This document shows, piece after piece, positions 44,138 through 53,100 of a DNA stretch of 64,000 bases. The stretch spans positions 1 to 64,000 of the forward strand of contig NZ_FORX01000019.1 of NCBI RefSeq assembly GCF_900114115.1, in the 5' to 3' direction. Each line of letters begins with the position of its first letter. Positions within the stretch are counted from its first letter, which is position 1. The position numbers and the translations under genes were made by a program. The notes under the pieces were generated by a model. The model was not told the DNA's origin, ran no database searches, and saw only the letters and a program-made list of their open reading frames with translations. This DNA is from Desulfomicrobium apsheronum (GTDB lineage Bacteria > Desulfobacterota > Desulfovibrionia > Desulfovibrionales > Desulfomicrobiaceae).

Positions 44138-44930
44138 AATAATTCAACCTCTGCTCCATTTTACTGACAGCCTTGGACAAGAAGAGCGTGATGACCAGGT
44201 AAACCAGGGCCACCATGGTGTAAGCCTCGAAGTACAGAAAGGATTCGCTGGCGAATTCCCGGCCTCGGCGCAGCAGGTCCGAGACGGCCAGAATGGATAC
44301 CAGGGAGCTGTCTTTCAAAAGAGCGATGAACTCGTTGCCCACCGGCGGCAGGATGGTCCGCCAGGCCTGAGGCAGTACTACGTACATCATGGTCTGGAGA
44401 CGATTGAAACCCAGGGATCTGGCAGCTTCGGCCTGTCCCTTGTCGATGGAGTCGATGCCTGCCCGGAATACCTCGCCCATGTAGGCGCCGTAACAGATGC
44501 CCATGGCGAGCACAGCTGCGGCCATGGGCGGAAGATCCTTGAAGAGCTCAAGCCGTCCGAGGGCGAAATAGATGTAGAACAGCTGCACCAGGAGCGGGAT
44601 TCCGCGGATGACTTCCACGTAGGTCGAGGCGATCAGATTCAGGACCTTGTTGCGGGACAGCCGACCAAGACCTGTAATGAGCCCAAGCACAAGGGAAAGC
44701 ATGATGGACAGGAACGTGACCTGGAAGGTGACCAGGACGCCGTCGGGAAGAAATTGCAGAATCCGCCAGTATGGCTCGGGCTGTGTTACGCACAGATAGA
44801 TAATGATGCCGATGGCGCCGAAAAAGGTAAGCCACCATGCGTTGAAGAGGCCCGAGTCCTTTTTCAGGGGGATGGCCGCGCCGTCGCCGATGTCGATCTT
44901 GACAGCTTTTTTGGAAAATTGTGGGTTCAT
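44124..44930 (-). CDS. glnP: Polar amino-acid ABC transporter permease
   Basis: 268 residues. A charged N-terminus (about 1-35) precedes five to six membrane segments with the His/Glu/Gln permease signature [19 protein letters not shown] and the EAA loop [24 protein letters not shown]. It forms the channel with the adjacent ATPase. Followed by glnQ with a 14-base overlap. Confidence 0.93.
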   Translation of the reverse strand: MNPQFSKKAVKIDIGDGAAIPLKKDSGLFNAWWLTFFGAIGIIIYLCVTQPEPYWRILQFLPDGVLVTFQVTFLSIMLSLVLGLITGLGRLSRNKVLNLIASTYVEVIRGIPLLVQLFYIYFALGRLELFKDLPPMAAAVLAMGICYGAYMGEVFRAGIDSIDKGQAEAARSLGFNRLQTMMYVVLPQAWRTILPPVGNEFIALLKDSSLVSILAVSDLLRRGREFASESFLYFEAYTMVALVYLVITLFLSKAVSKMEQRLNYYERD

Positions 44931-44965
44931 GACTGGCCTTGTCGTAATCGCTGAAAAAAAGGAAA

Positions 44966-44985
44966 ACCGGGGCGTTTGCCCCGGT
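44966..44985 (-). terminator. Intercistronic terminator or mRNA-protecting hairpin
   Basis: ACCGGGGC and GCCCCGGT form an 8-base perfect stem with loop of four, then a T-rich run on the minus strand, between the binding-protein gene and the permease gene. Probably reduces read-through so that the periplasmic protein is made in excess. Confidence 0.7.
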
Positions 44986-44992
44986 CATGACA

Positions 44993-45733
44993 CTATTTGG
45001 CTCCGAACCACTTTGCGTAGATCTTGTCGTACTCGCCGTTGGCCTTGATGGCGGCCAGGGAGGAGTTGATCAGGTCGACGATTTCCTGGTTGCCCTTGTT
45101 CACGGCAAAACCCAGGTATTCCGGGGATTCGGGGGCGATGAGGAAGGCCAGGGTCAGCTTCTGGGCATACTGCTCATGCTGCAGGGCGTAGTTGGAGGCG
45201 ACGGCGTCGTCGGCGATGACGGCATCGATACGGCCATTGTAGAGATCTTCCACGGCCAGGCCGATTTCGTCATAGGACTTGGCGGTGGCGCCTTCGATCT
45301 TCTTGCACAGAAAGTAGCCGGTGGTGCCCATCTGGGAGGCAACGGTCTTGCCGGCCAGGTCGGCAACGGAGGCGATGCCGGAACCCTTGGGCACGATGAC
45401 GCCCTGCTTCACTTCAAAATAGGGATCGGAAAAATCCATGTTCTGCTTGCGCTCGTCGGTGATGGAGACCGAGGAGGCGATGGCGTCGTACTTGCCGGAA
45501 GCAAGTCCCGCGAAGATGCCGTCCCATGCGGTGTTCTTGAGAATCGCGTTGAATCCGCCGGCCTTGCCCATGGCGACGACGACCTCGGGACCAAAGCCGA
45601 CGATGTTCTTGTCGGCGTCAATCATTTCCATCGGCGGATAGGTGGCATCAACCGCAAAGACTACATCCTTGGCCAAGGCGTTTCCGGCCATGAGAAAAAG
45701 AGCCAGCAAAACAAGTGCAATCCGTGTACGCAT
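44993..45733 (-). CDS. glnH: Polar amino-acid periplasmic binding protein
   Basis: 246 residues with a signal peptide (MRTRIALVLLALFLMAGNALA). The mature part has the family-3 solute-binding layout: FAVDATYPPMEMID, VGFGPEVVVAMGKAGG and ALVGTTGYF-like (SQMGTTGYFL). It captures the amino acid in the periplasm for the two transporter genes downstream. First gene of the operon; promoter at 45802-45830. Confidence 0.93.
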   Translation of the reverse strand: MRTRIALVLLALFLMAGNALAKDVVFAVDATYPPMEMIDADKNIVGFGPEVVVAMGKAGGFNAILKNTAWDGIFAGLASGKYDAIASSVSITDERKQNMDFSDPYFEVKQGVIVPKGSGIASVADLAGKTVASQMGTTGYFLCKKIEGATAKSYDEIGLAVEDLYNGRIDAVIADDAVASNYALQHEQYAQKLTLAFLIAPESPEYLGFAVNKGNQEIVDLINSSLAAIKANGEYDKIYAKWFGAK

Positions 45734-45801
45734 ACGTCCTCCAGAGCTGGTAAAATGATGATTTCCCGAAAAATTGTCCGACAGACCAAAATGACATAAA
45801 A

Positions 45802-45830
45802 TAGTTAAAGAATTGCCCCGCTTTGGTCAA
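45802..45830 (-). promoter_or_regulatory. Promoter of the amino-acid ABC operon
   Basis: TTGACC and TAACTA are spaced 17 bases on the minus strand, about 70 bases before the binding-protein start. The -35 box overlaps the end of the upstream gene. Confidence 0.7.
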
Positions 45831-48499
45831 GAAACGGCTTTGGGCCCCTGCCCCAGGAGTGATGCGGCCATGCGCCTGGCGTACTTCAACTGATCTTCAC
45901 GGGTGCGCACTTCCCCGTTCAGGACGGCCCGCTTCACCGCACGCAGAATGTTTGCGAACCTGGGACCCGGCTCCAGACCCATTTCCTTAATATCTGATCC
46001 GGTGACCAGAATGCCCACGTCCTGCAAGTGAGACAGGTAGTGGGAGACGGCTTTTTTAAGCTCCAGCTTGCGCTGCTTGGCCATGGTGTACAGGAGGCCC
46101 TCCAGGGACAAGGGGGAGAGAATGTCGTACAGGTCGGCTGCGGACCCACCGTTCTTTCCCCACTGCGCCAGCTGCATGGCCACATAGCGCAACTGGCGAC
46201 GGGTGGACTCCACCAGCTCGATGCGCTTGGGCGCAAACCGGAGGCGCGAGGTCAGGGCCTGGACCTGATGCGTGTCGAAGCCCGACACCAGCCCGAGGAA
46301 ATAGACGATCCAGATGTCCGGGGCCTCCTCGCGGAACAGCAGCTTGTACCAGGTGATGACCCGCTCGATCTCTTCCAGCAGGGCTTCCTTGGTCTGCGGG
46401 AAATGGAGCAGGGGGTGGATCTCCTGCAGAAGGCCCAGATCACGCATGCGGATGAAAGCGTCCAGAGGGGCGCTGTCTTCGGCCAAAAGGCGCAGTTCGT
46501 GCCGGATGCGCGCCCCGGAGAGCTTCTGGAAGATGTTCAGGCGCACGGCGTTTTTGATGAGCCGTTCGGTCTGTCCGCCGATCTTGAATTGGAATCGCTG
46601 CTCGAATCGGATGGCGCGGATGATGCGCGTCGGGTCTTCCACGAAGGACAGAGAATGCAGGACGCGGATGACCCCGTCCTTGATGTCCTGCTGCCCTCCG
46701 AAAAAATCCACCAGACGCCCGAAGTGGGGCGGACAGAGGTGGATGGCCAGGGTGTTGATGGAAAAATCGCGGCGGTACAGGTCCATCTTCAGCGAGGAGA
46801 GTTCGACGATGGGCAGGGCGGCCGGGTATTCGTAGTATTCGAGGCGGGCCGTGGCCACGTCGATCTTCTGGCCGCCGGGCAGGATGAGCACTGCGGTGCG
46901 GAATTTCAGATGCGGCCGTACCCGCGCCCCGAGCTTTCGCCCGAGATTCTGGGCAAAGGCGATGCCGTCGCCTTCGACCACAAGATCGATGTCGTCGTTG
47001 GGAATGCCCAGCAGCATGTCGCGCACGAATCCGCCCACGGCGTAGACCTCGACGCCTCGCTCCTGACCGGTCTGCCCGGCAAGCTGAAGCAGGGAGACGA
47101 TGTCCTTGGGCAGGCGCTCCAGCAATATCTGGCGGATGTTCTTCTCCTGGCGCTTGTCCGAAAGCAGTGACTCGGGGATGCGGGCCGGTTCCTGGACCAT
47201 GAGATTGATCAGGTCCGTGCGCGTGATGACTCCGACCAGTTCCTGTTCACGCAGCACCGGGACCAGACGCTGGCGATGCCCCAGGATGATCTCCATGACC
47301 TGATAGAGGTCCTGATCCTCGGTCACGAAACGAAAATCCTCGAGCATGTACTCCGTGACCTGCTCCTCTCCTAGGCCGTGCCCGACGGCCTTTTCGGCCA
47401 CGCTGTTCTCGATGATGCCGCAGACCTGATCGCCGTATTCGACCACGGGCAGGGCTTTTAGCCCGTAACGGATCATGACCTCCGCCGCCTGGGCCACGCT
47501 CTGGGCGGCCTTTATGCGGACCACGGGCGAAGACATGAAATCCCGGACCACCATCTGGGGATTGATGAGCGAGTAGAGTAGGGCAAAAAGCTCATCCTTT
47601 ACCTGAGAAATAGTGCGATCCTTGATGGAGGCCGACGCCGCGTAGGCGTGGCCGCCGCCGCCAAAAGACGAACAGACCACGCCTACATCCACTTCCTGAA
47701 CCTTGCTGCGGGCCACGAGCTGGATGCGGTCGCCCATGTGGCCGATGGCAAAGAGCACGCGGATGTTTTCCATGTCCATGAGCTTGTGGGTGAGCAGGGC
47801 GAAATCCCCGACGTACGTGTCGAGCACTACCTCGGCGATGACGATGTCGACGCCGTTTATGGTGTGGGTGGTGGCGGAATCGATGAGTTCGGACAGGATG
47901 GCGACCTGCTCCGTGGACAGTTCACGGCTCATGATGTCGCGGATGACGTCAAGGTCCATGCCCATGGTCCGAAGCCACCCCGCGGCCTCGAAATCGTGCT
48001 CGGTGGTCGATTTGAAAGTGAACCCGCCCGTGTCCTCGAAGATGCCGAGGCCCATGATCGTCGCTTCGTCGGGGCTGACCGTCAGGGCTTTTTCCTTGAG
48101 CTTGGCGACGATGATGGACGTGGTCGCCCCCCAGGCCTCAAAGATGTCGAGACTCGCATCGAGCGTGTCATCGGTGGCCGGATGGTGATCGTAGAGATGG
48201 ATTTGAAGGTCCGGCAAGGCGAACAGGGGCTCCACATGCGCGAGCCGTGAGCGCTGCCTGGTGTCCACGATCACCAGAAGCTGCACCTGCTGCAGATCAA
48301 GATCTTTCAGGCTCTTGAAATTGAAGAGATACATGGCGCTCTGGATGAAATAATCCTTGAGCGAACTCTCCTGGGTGCCGGGAAAGACCAGGGCCGCGCC
48401 TGGATAGAGCTTGCTGACCGCGATCATGGCGGCCAGGGCGTCGAAATCCGCGTTGGCGTGGCAGGTGATGACCGTTTTGAAAGAGGTGTCGGGGGTCAT
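45827..48499 (-). CDS. cca: DHH-CBS-poly(A)polymerase/CCA-type fusion, tRNA nucleotidyltransferase
   Basis: 890 residues from the ATG at 48499, adjoining the xerD stop with 1 base between. Domains in order: DHH phosphoesterase (VITCHANADFDALAAM near residue 10, DHHPATD near 120), DHHA1 with SFGGGGHAYAA near 290, two CBS repeats (about 310-440), then a class II nucleotidyltransferase (YAVGGFVRDMLLGIPNDDIDLVVEGDG, near 480) and its RNA-binding part. The nucleotidyltransferase adds A (or CCA) to tRNA ends; in bacteria that split the job, this fused form is the A-adding enzyme. DHH function is unknown here. Confidence 0.9.
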   Translation of the reverse strand: MTPDTSFKTVITCHANADFDALAAMIAVSKLYPGAALVFPGTQESSLKDYFIQSAMYLFNFKSLKDLDLQQVQLLVIVDTRQRSRLAHVEPLFALPDLQIHLYDHHPATDDTLDASLDIFEAWGATTSIIVAKLKEKALTVSPDEATIMGLGIFEDTGGFTFKSTTEHDFEAAGWLRTMGMDLDVIRDIMSRELSTEQVAILSELIDSATTHTINGVDIVIAEVVLDTYVGDFALLTHKLMDMENIRVLFAIGHMGDRIQLVARSKVQEVDVGVVCSSFGGGGHAYAASASIKDRTISQVKDELFALLYSLINPQMVVRDFMSSPVVRIKAAQSVAQAAEVMIRYGLKALPVVEYGDQVCGIIENSVAEKAVGHGLGEEQVTEYMLEDFRFVTEDQDLYQVMEIILGHRQRLVPVLREQELVGVITRTDLINLMVQEPARIPESLLSDKRQEKNIRQILLERLPKDIVSLLQLAGQTGQERGVEVYAVGGFVRDMLLGIPNDDIDLVVEGDGIAFAQNLGRKLGARVRPHLKFRTAVLILPGGQKIDVATARLEYYEYPAALPIVELSSLKMDLYRRDFSINTLAIHLCPPHFGRLVDFFGGQQDIKDGVIRVLHSLSFVEDPTRIIRAIRFEQRFQFKIGGQTERLIKNAVRLNIFQKLSGARIRHELRLLAEDSAPLDAFIRMRDLGLLQEIHPLLHFPQTKEALLEEIERVITWYKLLFREEAPDIWIVYFLGLVSGFDTHQVQALTSRLRFAPKRIELVESTRRQLRYVAMQLAQWGKNGGSAADLYDILSPLSLEGLLYTMAKQRKLELKKAVSHYLSHLQDVGILVTGSDIKEMGLEPGPRFANILRAVKRAVLNGEVRTREDQLKYARRMAASLLGQGPKAVS

Positions 48500-48500
48500 T

Positions 48501-49379
48501 TCAGGACCGGGGGTGAAATTTGCGATGCAGGGCGGCCATGCGGGCGGACTGCACGTGGGTGTAGATTTCCGTGGCCATGATGTCGCTGTGGCCGAGCAGG
48601 ATCTGCAGGGTGCGCAGATCGGCACCGCCTTCGAGCAGATGCGTGGCAAACGAATGGCGAAGGGTGTGCGGCGAGACCGGACGATTTATCCCGGCCTCCA
48701 GCGCGTAGCGGCTCAAGAGCTTCCACACGCCCTGACGCGAAAGTCCAAGGCCCGAGCGATTGAGAAAAATCGTGTCGGTTTTGGGGCCGAAAAGAGGGCG
48801 CCAGTGCTGTAGATACGAGAGCAGCAGGCTGACCGCGGACTCGTGCAGGGGCACATAGCGTTCCTTGCTGCCCTTGCCGAGAACGCGCAGCAGTCCGGCC
48901 TGGGGATCGAAGTCGGGGATCGCAAGAGAGACCAGCTCAGACACGCGCAGCCCGCAGGCATAGAGCAGTTCGAGCATGGTCCGGTCCCGAAAACCCAGAC
49001 GGACGTTCATGACAGGACGGTCCAAAAGGGCGGTGATCTCTTCCCGGGACAGGACTTCGGGCAATTTGCGGACCAGCTTGGGGCTGTCCAGCAGGGCGGC
49101 GGGACTGGAATCAAGCAGGCGCTCCTGCACCATAAAATCGAAAAAGCCGCGCAAACTGGAGAGGTTGCGGGCCATCGACGTGTTCTTGAGCCCTTTTCGC
49201 CGCAGATGAACCATATAAAGGAAGAGGGTGTGTTCATCGATCTTGTCGAGGCTGCCGCCAAGATCGGTGAGAAATTCCCGAAAGAAAAGCAGATCCGAAC
49301 CATACGCTTCGACGGTCTTTTCGGCCAGGCCGCGAATGACGGTAAGGTGCTGGAGGTAGGCGTCGATTTCTTCGTGCAT
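48501..49379 (-). CDS. xerD: Site-specific tyrosine recombinase XerD
   Basis: 292 residues from the ATG at 49379 (MHEEIDAYLQHLTVIRGLAE). Catalytic set: Arg in YACGLRVSEL, Lys in GKGSKERYVPL, HTLRHSFATHLLEGG, HSDIMATEIYTHV (His and nucleophile Tyr). The usual role is resolving chromosome dimers at dif with XerC. A longer start at 49469 adds a sequence with no family resemblance. Sits divergent from folK. Confidence 0.9.
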   Translation of the reverse strand: MHEEIDAYLQHLTVIRGLAEKTVEAYGSDLLFFREFLTDLGGSLDKIDEHTLFLYMVHLRRKGLKNTSMARNLSSLRGFFDFMVQERLLDSSPAALLDSPKLVRKLPEVLSREEITALLDRPVMNVRLGFRDRTMLELLYACGLRVSELVSLAIPDFDPQAGLLRVLGKGSKERYVPLHESAVSLLLSYLQHWRPLFGPKTDTIFLNRSGLGLSRQGVWKLLSRYALEAGINRPVSPHTLRHSFATHLLEGGADLRTLQILLGHSDIMATEIYTHVQSARMAALHRKFHPRS

Positions 49380-49441
49380 TCCCGGCAAGGTACATCTGGC
49401 CCCTTGCCTGCACAAGCTGAAAAAGGTAGCTTTTTCAACCA

Positions 49442-49972
49442 ATGCCCACACCAAGCGCCTCTCACGCATATCTCGGCCTGGGGTCCAACATGGGGGACCC
49501 GGTGGCCAATGTCCATCTGGCCGTCAAGGCCCTGCAAAACGCCCCCGGTCTTGCGGTCGACGCCGTGTCCCCGATTTTTCGGACGGAACCGCAGGGAATG
49601 CGTGACCAGGACTGGTTCGCCAACTGCGTGGCGCGCATTGCCGTTCGCGTCCCGTATTCCCCCGAAGAGCTGCTCGATGTCCTGGCCGACATTGAAACGC
49701 GCATGGGACGGGTTCGCACGACTCACTGGGGCCCACGGATCATCGATATCGATCTTCTTCTCTACGGTGACGTGGAGTGGGATTCGCCGCGCCTGCAGAT
49801 TCCTCATCCACGAATGCTTGAAAGGGCGTTCGTACTCGTTCCGCTCATGCACCTGGCTCCGGAAATCAGCATCCGGGGCCTTTGTCCATCACAGTGGCTG
49901 TCCCGGCTTCCGTATCGCCTTGAGGGCGACCGGATTCTGCAGGCCACCAACGCCATTCCCCGAGGTGAATAA
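49442..49972 (+). CDS. folK: 2-amino-4-hydroxy-6-hydroxymethyldihydropteridine diphosphokinase
   Basis: 176 residues. Motifs AYLGLGSNMGDP, RTEPQGMRDQDWFANCV, GRVRTTHWGPRIIDIDLLLYG and PHPRMLERAFVLVPL cover the pterin and ATP sites. Transfers pyrophosphate from ATP to the pterin in folate synthesis. Shares its last base with the start of the next gene (TAATG overlap), so the two are coupled. Confidence 0.95.
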   Translation: MPTPSASHAYLGLGSNMGDPVANVHLAVKALQNAPGLAVDAVSPIFRTEPQGMRDQDWFANCVARIAVRVPYSPEELLDVLADIETRMGRVRTTHWGPRIIDIDLLLYGDVEWDSPRLQIPHPRMLERAFVLVPLMHLAPEISIRGLCPSQWLSRLPYRLEGDRILQATNAIPRGE

Positions 49973-50223
49973 TGCTTAAATTCGTCATTCTGGCTGTCGT
50001 CTGCTTTATCCTTTACAAACTCGTGACCAATGACAAGAAGAAGAAGGTCGAGGTCAAAAACAAGCAGGAAGAGAAGCTGGCCAAGGAAGGCGTGCTGGTC
50101 AAGGATCCTGTCTGCGGAACCTACGTTTCCAAGGATTCGGACATCCGCATCAAGGAAGGCGAAGAGGTGCGCTGTTTCTGCAGTTATGAATGCCGAGACA
50201 AATATCTGAAGATGATCGACTAA
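49972..50223 (+). CDS. Small membrane protein with TRASH/YHS-like zinc domain
   Basis: 83 residues. One N-terminal membrane segment (LKFVILAVVCFILYKLV), a Lys-rich linker, then DPVCGTYV and CFCSYECRDKYL, a Cys-rich TRASH/YHS-like treble-clef pattern. Start overlaps the folK stop. Homologues next to folK are typical in Desulfovibrio-like genomes as far as I recall; function unknown, metal binding likely. Confidence 0.7.
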   Translation: MLKFVILAVVCFILYKLVTNDKKKKVEVKNKQEEKLAKEGVLVKDPVCGTYVSKDSDIRIKEGEEVRCFCSYECRDKYLKMID

Positions 50224-50388
50224 CTGGCTGTTGAAAAATTCCAAATTCCAAGGCCGTTGAAAAAGGCGATCCGCAGCGTCAGCGATAAAATCCAGACCGC
50301 TTGTGTATGCGCAATGCTAAGCGCTTCCTGGCTTTTTCGCGTCCTTGCATCTCACCATTCTTGAACGGCCTGCCAAGGGGAGGTAAGC

Positions 50389-51036
50389 ATGCAATTCTTC
50401 ATTGATACCGCGAACCTGACCGAGATCAAGACCGCCATGGAAATGGGGCTCGTGGACGGTGTGACCACCAATCCATCGCTCATGAGCAAGGAAGCCGACG
50501 ACTGGCGCGACATCGCCGGGCAGATCTGCAAGCTGGTACCGGGGCCTGTCAGCCTTGAGGTTATCGCGCTCGATGCCGAGGGCATGGTCCGTGAAGCCAA
50601 GGAGCTGATGCAGTTCGGACCCAATGTCGTGGTCAAGGTGCCCATGACGGCCGAAGGCCTCAAAGCCGTGCGCATCCTCAAGTCCAAGGACATCGAGACC
50701 AACGTCACCCTGGTTTTTTCCGCCGCCCAGGCCTTGCTGGCGGCCAAGGCGGGGGCGGCCTACGTAAGTCCGTTCCTGGGACGCCTCGACGACGTCGGAC
50801 AGGATGGCATGGAGCTGGTGCACCAGATTTTGGGCATCTATTCCAATTACGGCTTTTCAACCCGCATCATCGCGGCCAGCATACGCAGCCCCTTGCATGT
50901 CCTGGACGCGGCCATGGCGGGAGCCCACATCGCCACGGTTCCGTTCAAGATCTTAAAGCAGCTCATCGACCATCCCTTGACGGACAAGGGCATTGCCGCG
51001 TTTCTCAAGGATTGGGAGAAGAAAGCCGGGAAATGA
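50389..51036 (+). CDS. fsa: Fructose-6-phosphate aldolase (transaldolase-like)
   Basis: 215 residues, the short decameric type. [18 protein letters not shown] opens with the active Asp, [10 protein letters not shown] follows, [13 protein letters not shown] carries the Schiff-base Lys, and [11 protein letters not shown] the conserved Arg/Asp. It makes or cleaves fructose 6-phosphate from glyceraldehyde 3-phosphate and dihydroxyacetone, or acts as transaldolase in pentose metabolism. AAGGGGAGG precedes the ATG. Ends before the terminator at 51179. Confidence 0.93.
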   Translation: MQFFIDTANLTEIKTAMEMGLVDGVTTNPSLMSKEADDWRDIAGQICKLVPGPVSLEVIALDAEGMVREAKELMQFGPNVVVKVPMTAEGLKAVRILKSKDIETNVTLVFSAAQALLAAKAGAAYVSPFLGRLDDVGQDGMELVHQILGIYSNYGFSTRIIAASIRSPLHVLDAAMAGAHIATVPFKILKQLIDHPLTDKGIAAFLKDWEKKAGK

Positions 51037-51437
51037 GCTCGGGAGTGTCCTTGCGGACTTTGTGTGGACGAGATGGACTGGAATGAATGTAGACTGGAGC
51101 GGACTTGATGGACCGGCACAAACCGGTGCGGACTGATAGACCCGGGATTTTCCCGACACGTTAAAATTACCTTGATCGACCGGATTGGCGCAGAAGCGTC
51201 GATCCGGTTTTTTTTGTCTGTTCCTCCGAGGCGGTCATTTTGCTCATTCCGGTCCATCAAGTCCATTCAAGGGCTCTCAAAGCCCTTCGTGTGCCCATCT
51301 TTTTTTGTCTCATAATGAAAATTATGTTAACTTTAAGAAAACCAAGGTTGAGCAATGTCAGGCCATTGCCTATGTCGCTTCTCTTTTGTTATGAACTTGA
51401 ACCGTGACTTGATGAATCCCCAACACGAGGTCTTCCC
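51037..51437. other. Intergenic region with inverted repeat and terminator
   Basis: Rich in GGACT-like repeats. A 16-base inverted pair lies at 51101-51116 (GGACTTGATGGACCGG) and 51249-51264, flanking the terminator at 51179-51215. No gene seen. Confidence 0.5.
51179..51215 (+). terminator. Terminator of fsa
   Basis: ACCGGAT pairs with ATCCGGT, with a further CGC/GCG pairing inside, then eight T on the plus strand. Confidence 0.75.
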
Positions 51438-51953
51438 ATGAAATGCGCCCCGACCCTTTTGATCGTCTTGATGGTGTTATTTGTCGCTATGCCTGTGCGG
51501 GCCGAGACCCAGGACAATTCAACCCCCGGCATCGCAAAGCCCATGCAGGAGCAACAGCCCAAGACCATTCCGGCGGCCGACAGCCTTCAGCAAGACTCGT
51601 CGGGCAAATTTCCCCTCGACATCCAAAGCCGGGGTTCCGATCAAAGCGGCACCCTGCTTTCGTACAAGCTCAAGGAAGAGGTCATCGCCAGCAAGCTTTT
51701 TGAACTCAAAGTCGCGGACAAAAAGAAATTTGTCCTCAATGTGCTTACCCAGGCCGAATTTCCGGATCGCCCGGGCATAGCCTCTCAGTATTCAATTGTT
51801 TTGGTATATCAAGAAGATGCGGGAACGCTGGCCTATTATCTCAACCATTATCAGGGCCAGGTTCACACCGAGGGAGTCGCGGCGGAAATGCAGAAAATTC
51901 TGGAATGGACGTACTCCAATCTCAAGCGGTATCATTACCTGCTTGAGGAATGA
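51438..51953 (+). CDS. Secreted protein of unknown function
   Basis: 171 residues. Signal peptide to about 22 (MKCAPTLLIVLMVLFVAMPV, cleavage after VRA). A polar stretch about 25-65 is followed by an alpha/beta region with LKEEVIASKLFELKVADKK, a beta pair near 110 and a helical end (EMQKILEWTYSNLKRYHYL). Family not recognised. Its end overlaps the convergent receiver/HD gene by 32 bases. Confidence 0.65.
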   Translation: MKCAPTLLIVLMVLFVAMPVRAETQDNSTPGIAKPMQEQQPKTIPAADSLQQDSSGKFPLDIQSRGSDQSGTLLSYKLKEEVIASKLFELKVADKKKFVLNVLTQAEFPDRPGIASQYSIVLVYQEDAGTLAYYLNHYQGQVHTEGVAAEMQKILEWTYSNLKRYHYLLEE

Positions 51954-53100
51954 CGCTCAGCTTTCGCACGAAAAAAGGTTCCCGGACTTGGCCATGGCGT
52001 GCCGACTGGCGCAGAAAGACAATGGTCGTCCGGGACAACTCGTATCCTTCCGGAACCATGACGACTTCCGCGTCGTCCCGGGTGCCGATCACGGCCCTGG
52101 ACAGCACCATCCCAGGCTCCAGCCTGTCCAGGCCAATTTCGACTTCGTCCTGATCAAACGCCATCAGCACCGTTTCCAGTGCCTTGACCTGGGCCTTGGA
52201 ATAGACGGTACCGCGACGCATGCGGTCCACAATCCCGGCAGTCTCAAGCCGCGCATATTCGCCCAGTCGATATTCCATGACCATGGACAGAAGCGCGCCT
52301 TCCATGGACAAGGCCGGTCGCTCCAACGGTTCCGCAGTCTCGGGCAGCAAGCTCAGATGCAAGGCGTTGGCATAATCCCGGAGAACATCCGCGACTTCCC
52401 GCAATTGCGGCAAATGCCTGACCCATTCCACCGCGCGTTCAGGATGGCCCGCGAGCGCCAGCAACTCTTCGTCGCTGAGTGATCCGCCCTGGACAATTTT
52501 CTCCAGCAAGGCCGGCGGCAGGACGATAAGCCCGATGATCGAAAGCAGGAGCGCAGTCTCGGTGACCGTGGGTCTCGGATTTCCCGTCTTCTGCCCAAGG
52601 TCGCGCAGCAAGGGCAGCATGGGACTGATGACCCCGCGCACGTCGCCGCGCAGCCAGCAGACAAGCTCATGCACGGCCTTGGCGAAAATGGCATGGACCT
52701 CCTGCATGTTCTCGATCGAAGCAGATACGCTCTTGTAACGGTTGACGCCTTCCTGGACGACGCCGATCAGCGCCTCATCCTCGCAGGATGCGGACAGCAC
52801 GTGATGGACCTTTCCCTCGTTGATCGCCCGCACCAGATTCGCGACGTCCATGGGAGTGCGGCTCATGAGTACGCGGGCACTCTCCGGACTCAATCTTCCG
52901 ACCTCGGCCAGAAAATCGACACCGTCCATCTCAGGCATGGAAAATTCGGCCATGACCAGCGCATACGGCCCCTCTTCCCTGATCCGCTGCAAGGCGCAGC
53001 GCGGGCCAAGGGCGATGTGGGTCTCGAAATTCCTGCGCAGCTTGCGCTGCATGACAGACAGGGCCTTGCCGTCCGAATCCACGATCAGAATGGAACTCAT
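51922..53100 (-). CDS. Degenerate receiver plus HD-type protein
   Basis: 392 residues from the ATG at 53100 (MSSILIVDSDG), overlapping the topB stop by 4 bases. The receiver domain (about 1-120) has DSD in place of DD, and the phospho-acceptor position in VMAEFSMPEMDG is Glu rather than Asp, so it likely cannot be phosphorylated; a mimic or a scaffold is possible. The C-terminal part has an HD-GYP-like outline (VLPPALLEKIVQGGSLSDEE) but LHDIGK is replaced by LLSIIGL, so the metal HD pair is missing. Probably a non-catalytic regulator. Confidence 0.7.
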   Translation of the reverse strand: MSSILIVDSDGKALSVMQRKLRRNFETHIALGPRCALQRIREEGPYALVMAEFSMPEMDGVDFLAEVGRLSPESARVLMSRTPMDVANLVRAINEGKVHHVLSASCEDEALIGVVQEGVNRYKSVSASIENMQEVHAIFAKAVHELVCWLRGDVRGVISPMLPLLRDLGQKTGNPRPTVTETALLLSIIGLIVLPPALLEKIVQGGSLSDEELLALAGHPERAVEWVRHLPQLREVADVLRDYANALHLSLLPETAEPLERPALSMEGALLSMVMEYRLGEYARLETAGIVDRMRRGTVYSKAQVKALETVLMAFDQDEVEIGLDRLEPGMVLSRAVIGTRDDAEVVMVPEGYELSRTTIVFLRQSARHGQVREPFFVRKLSVIPQAGNDTA

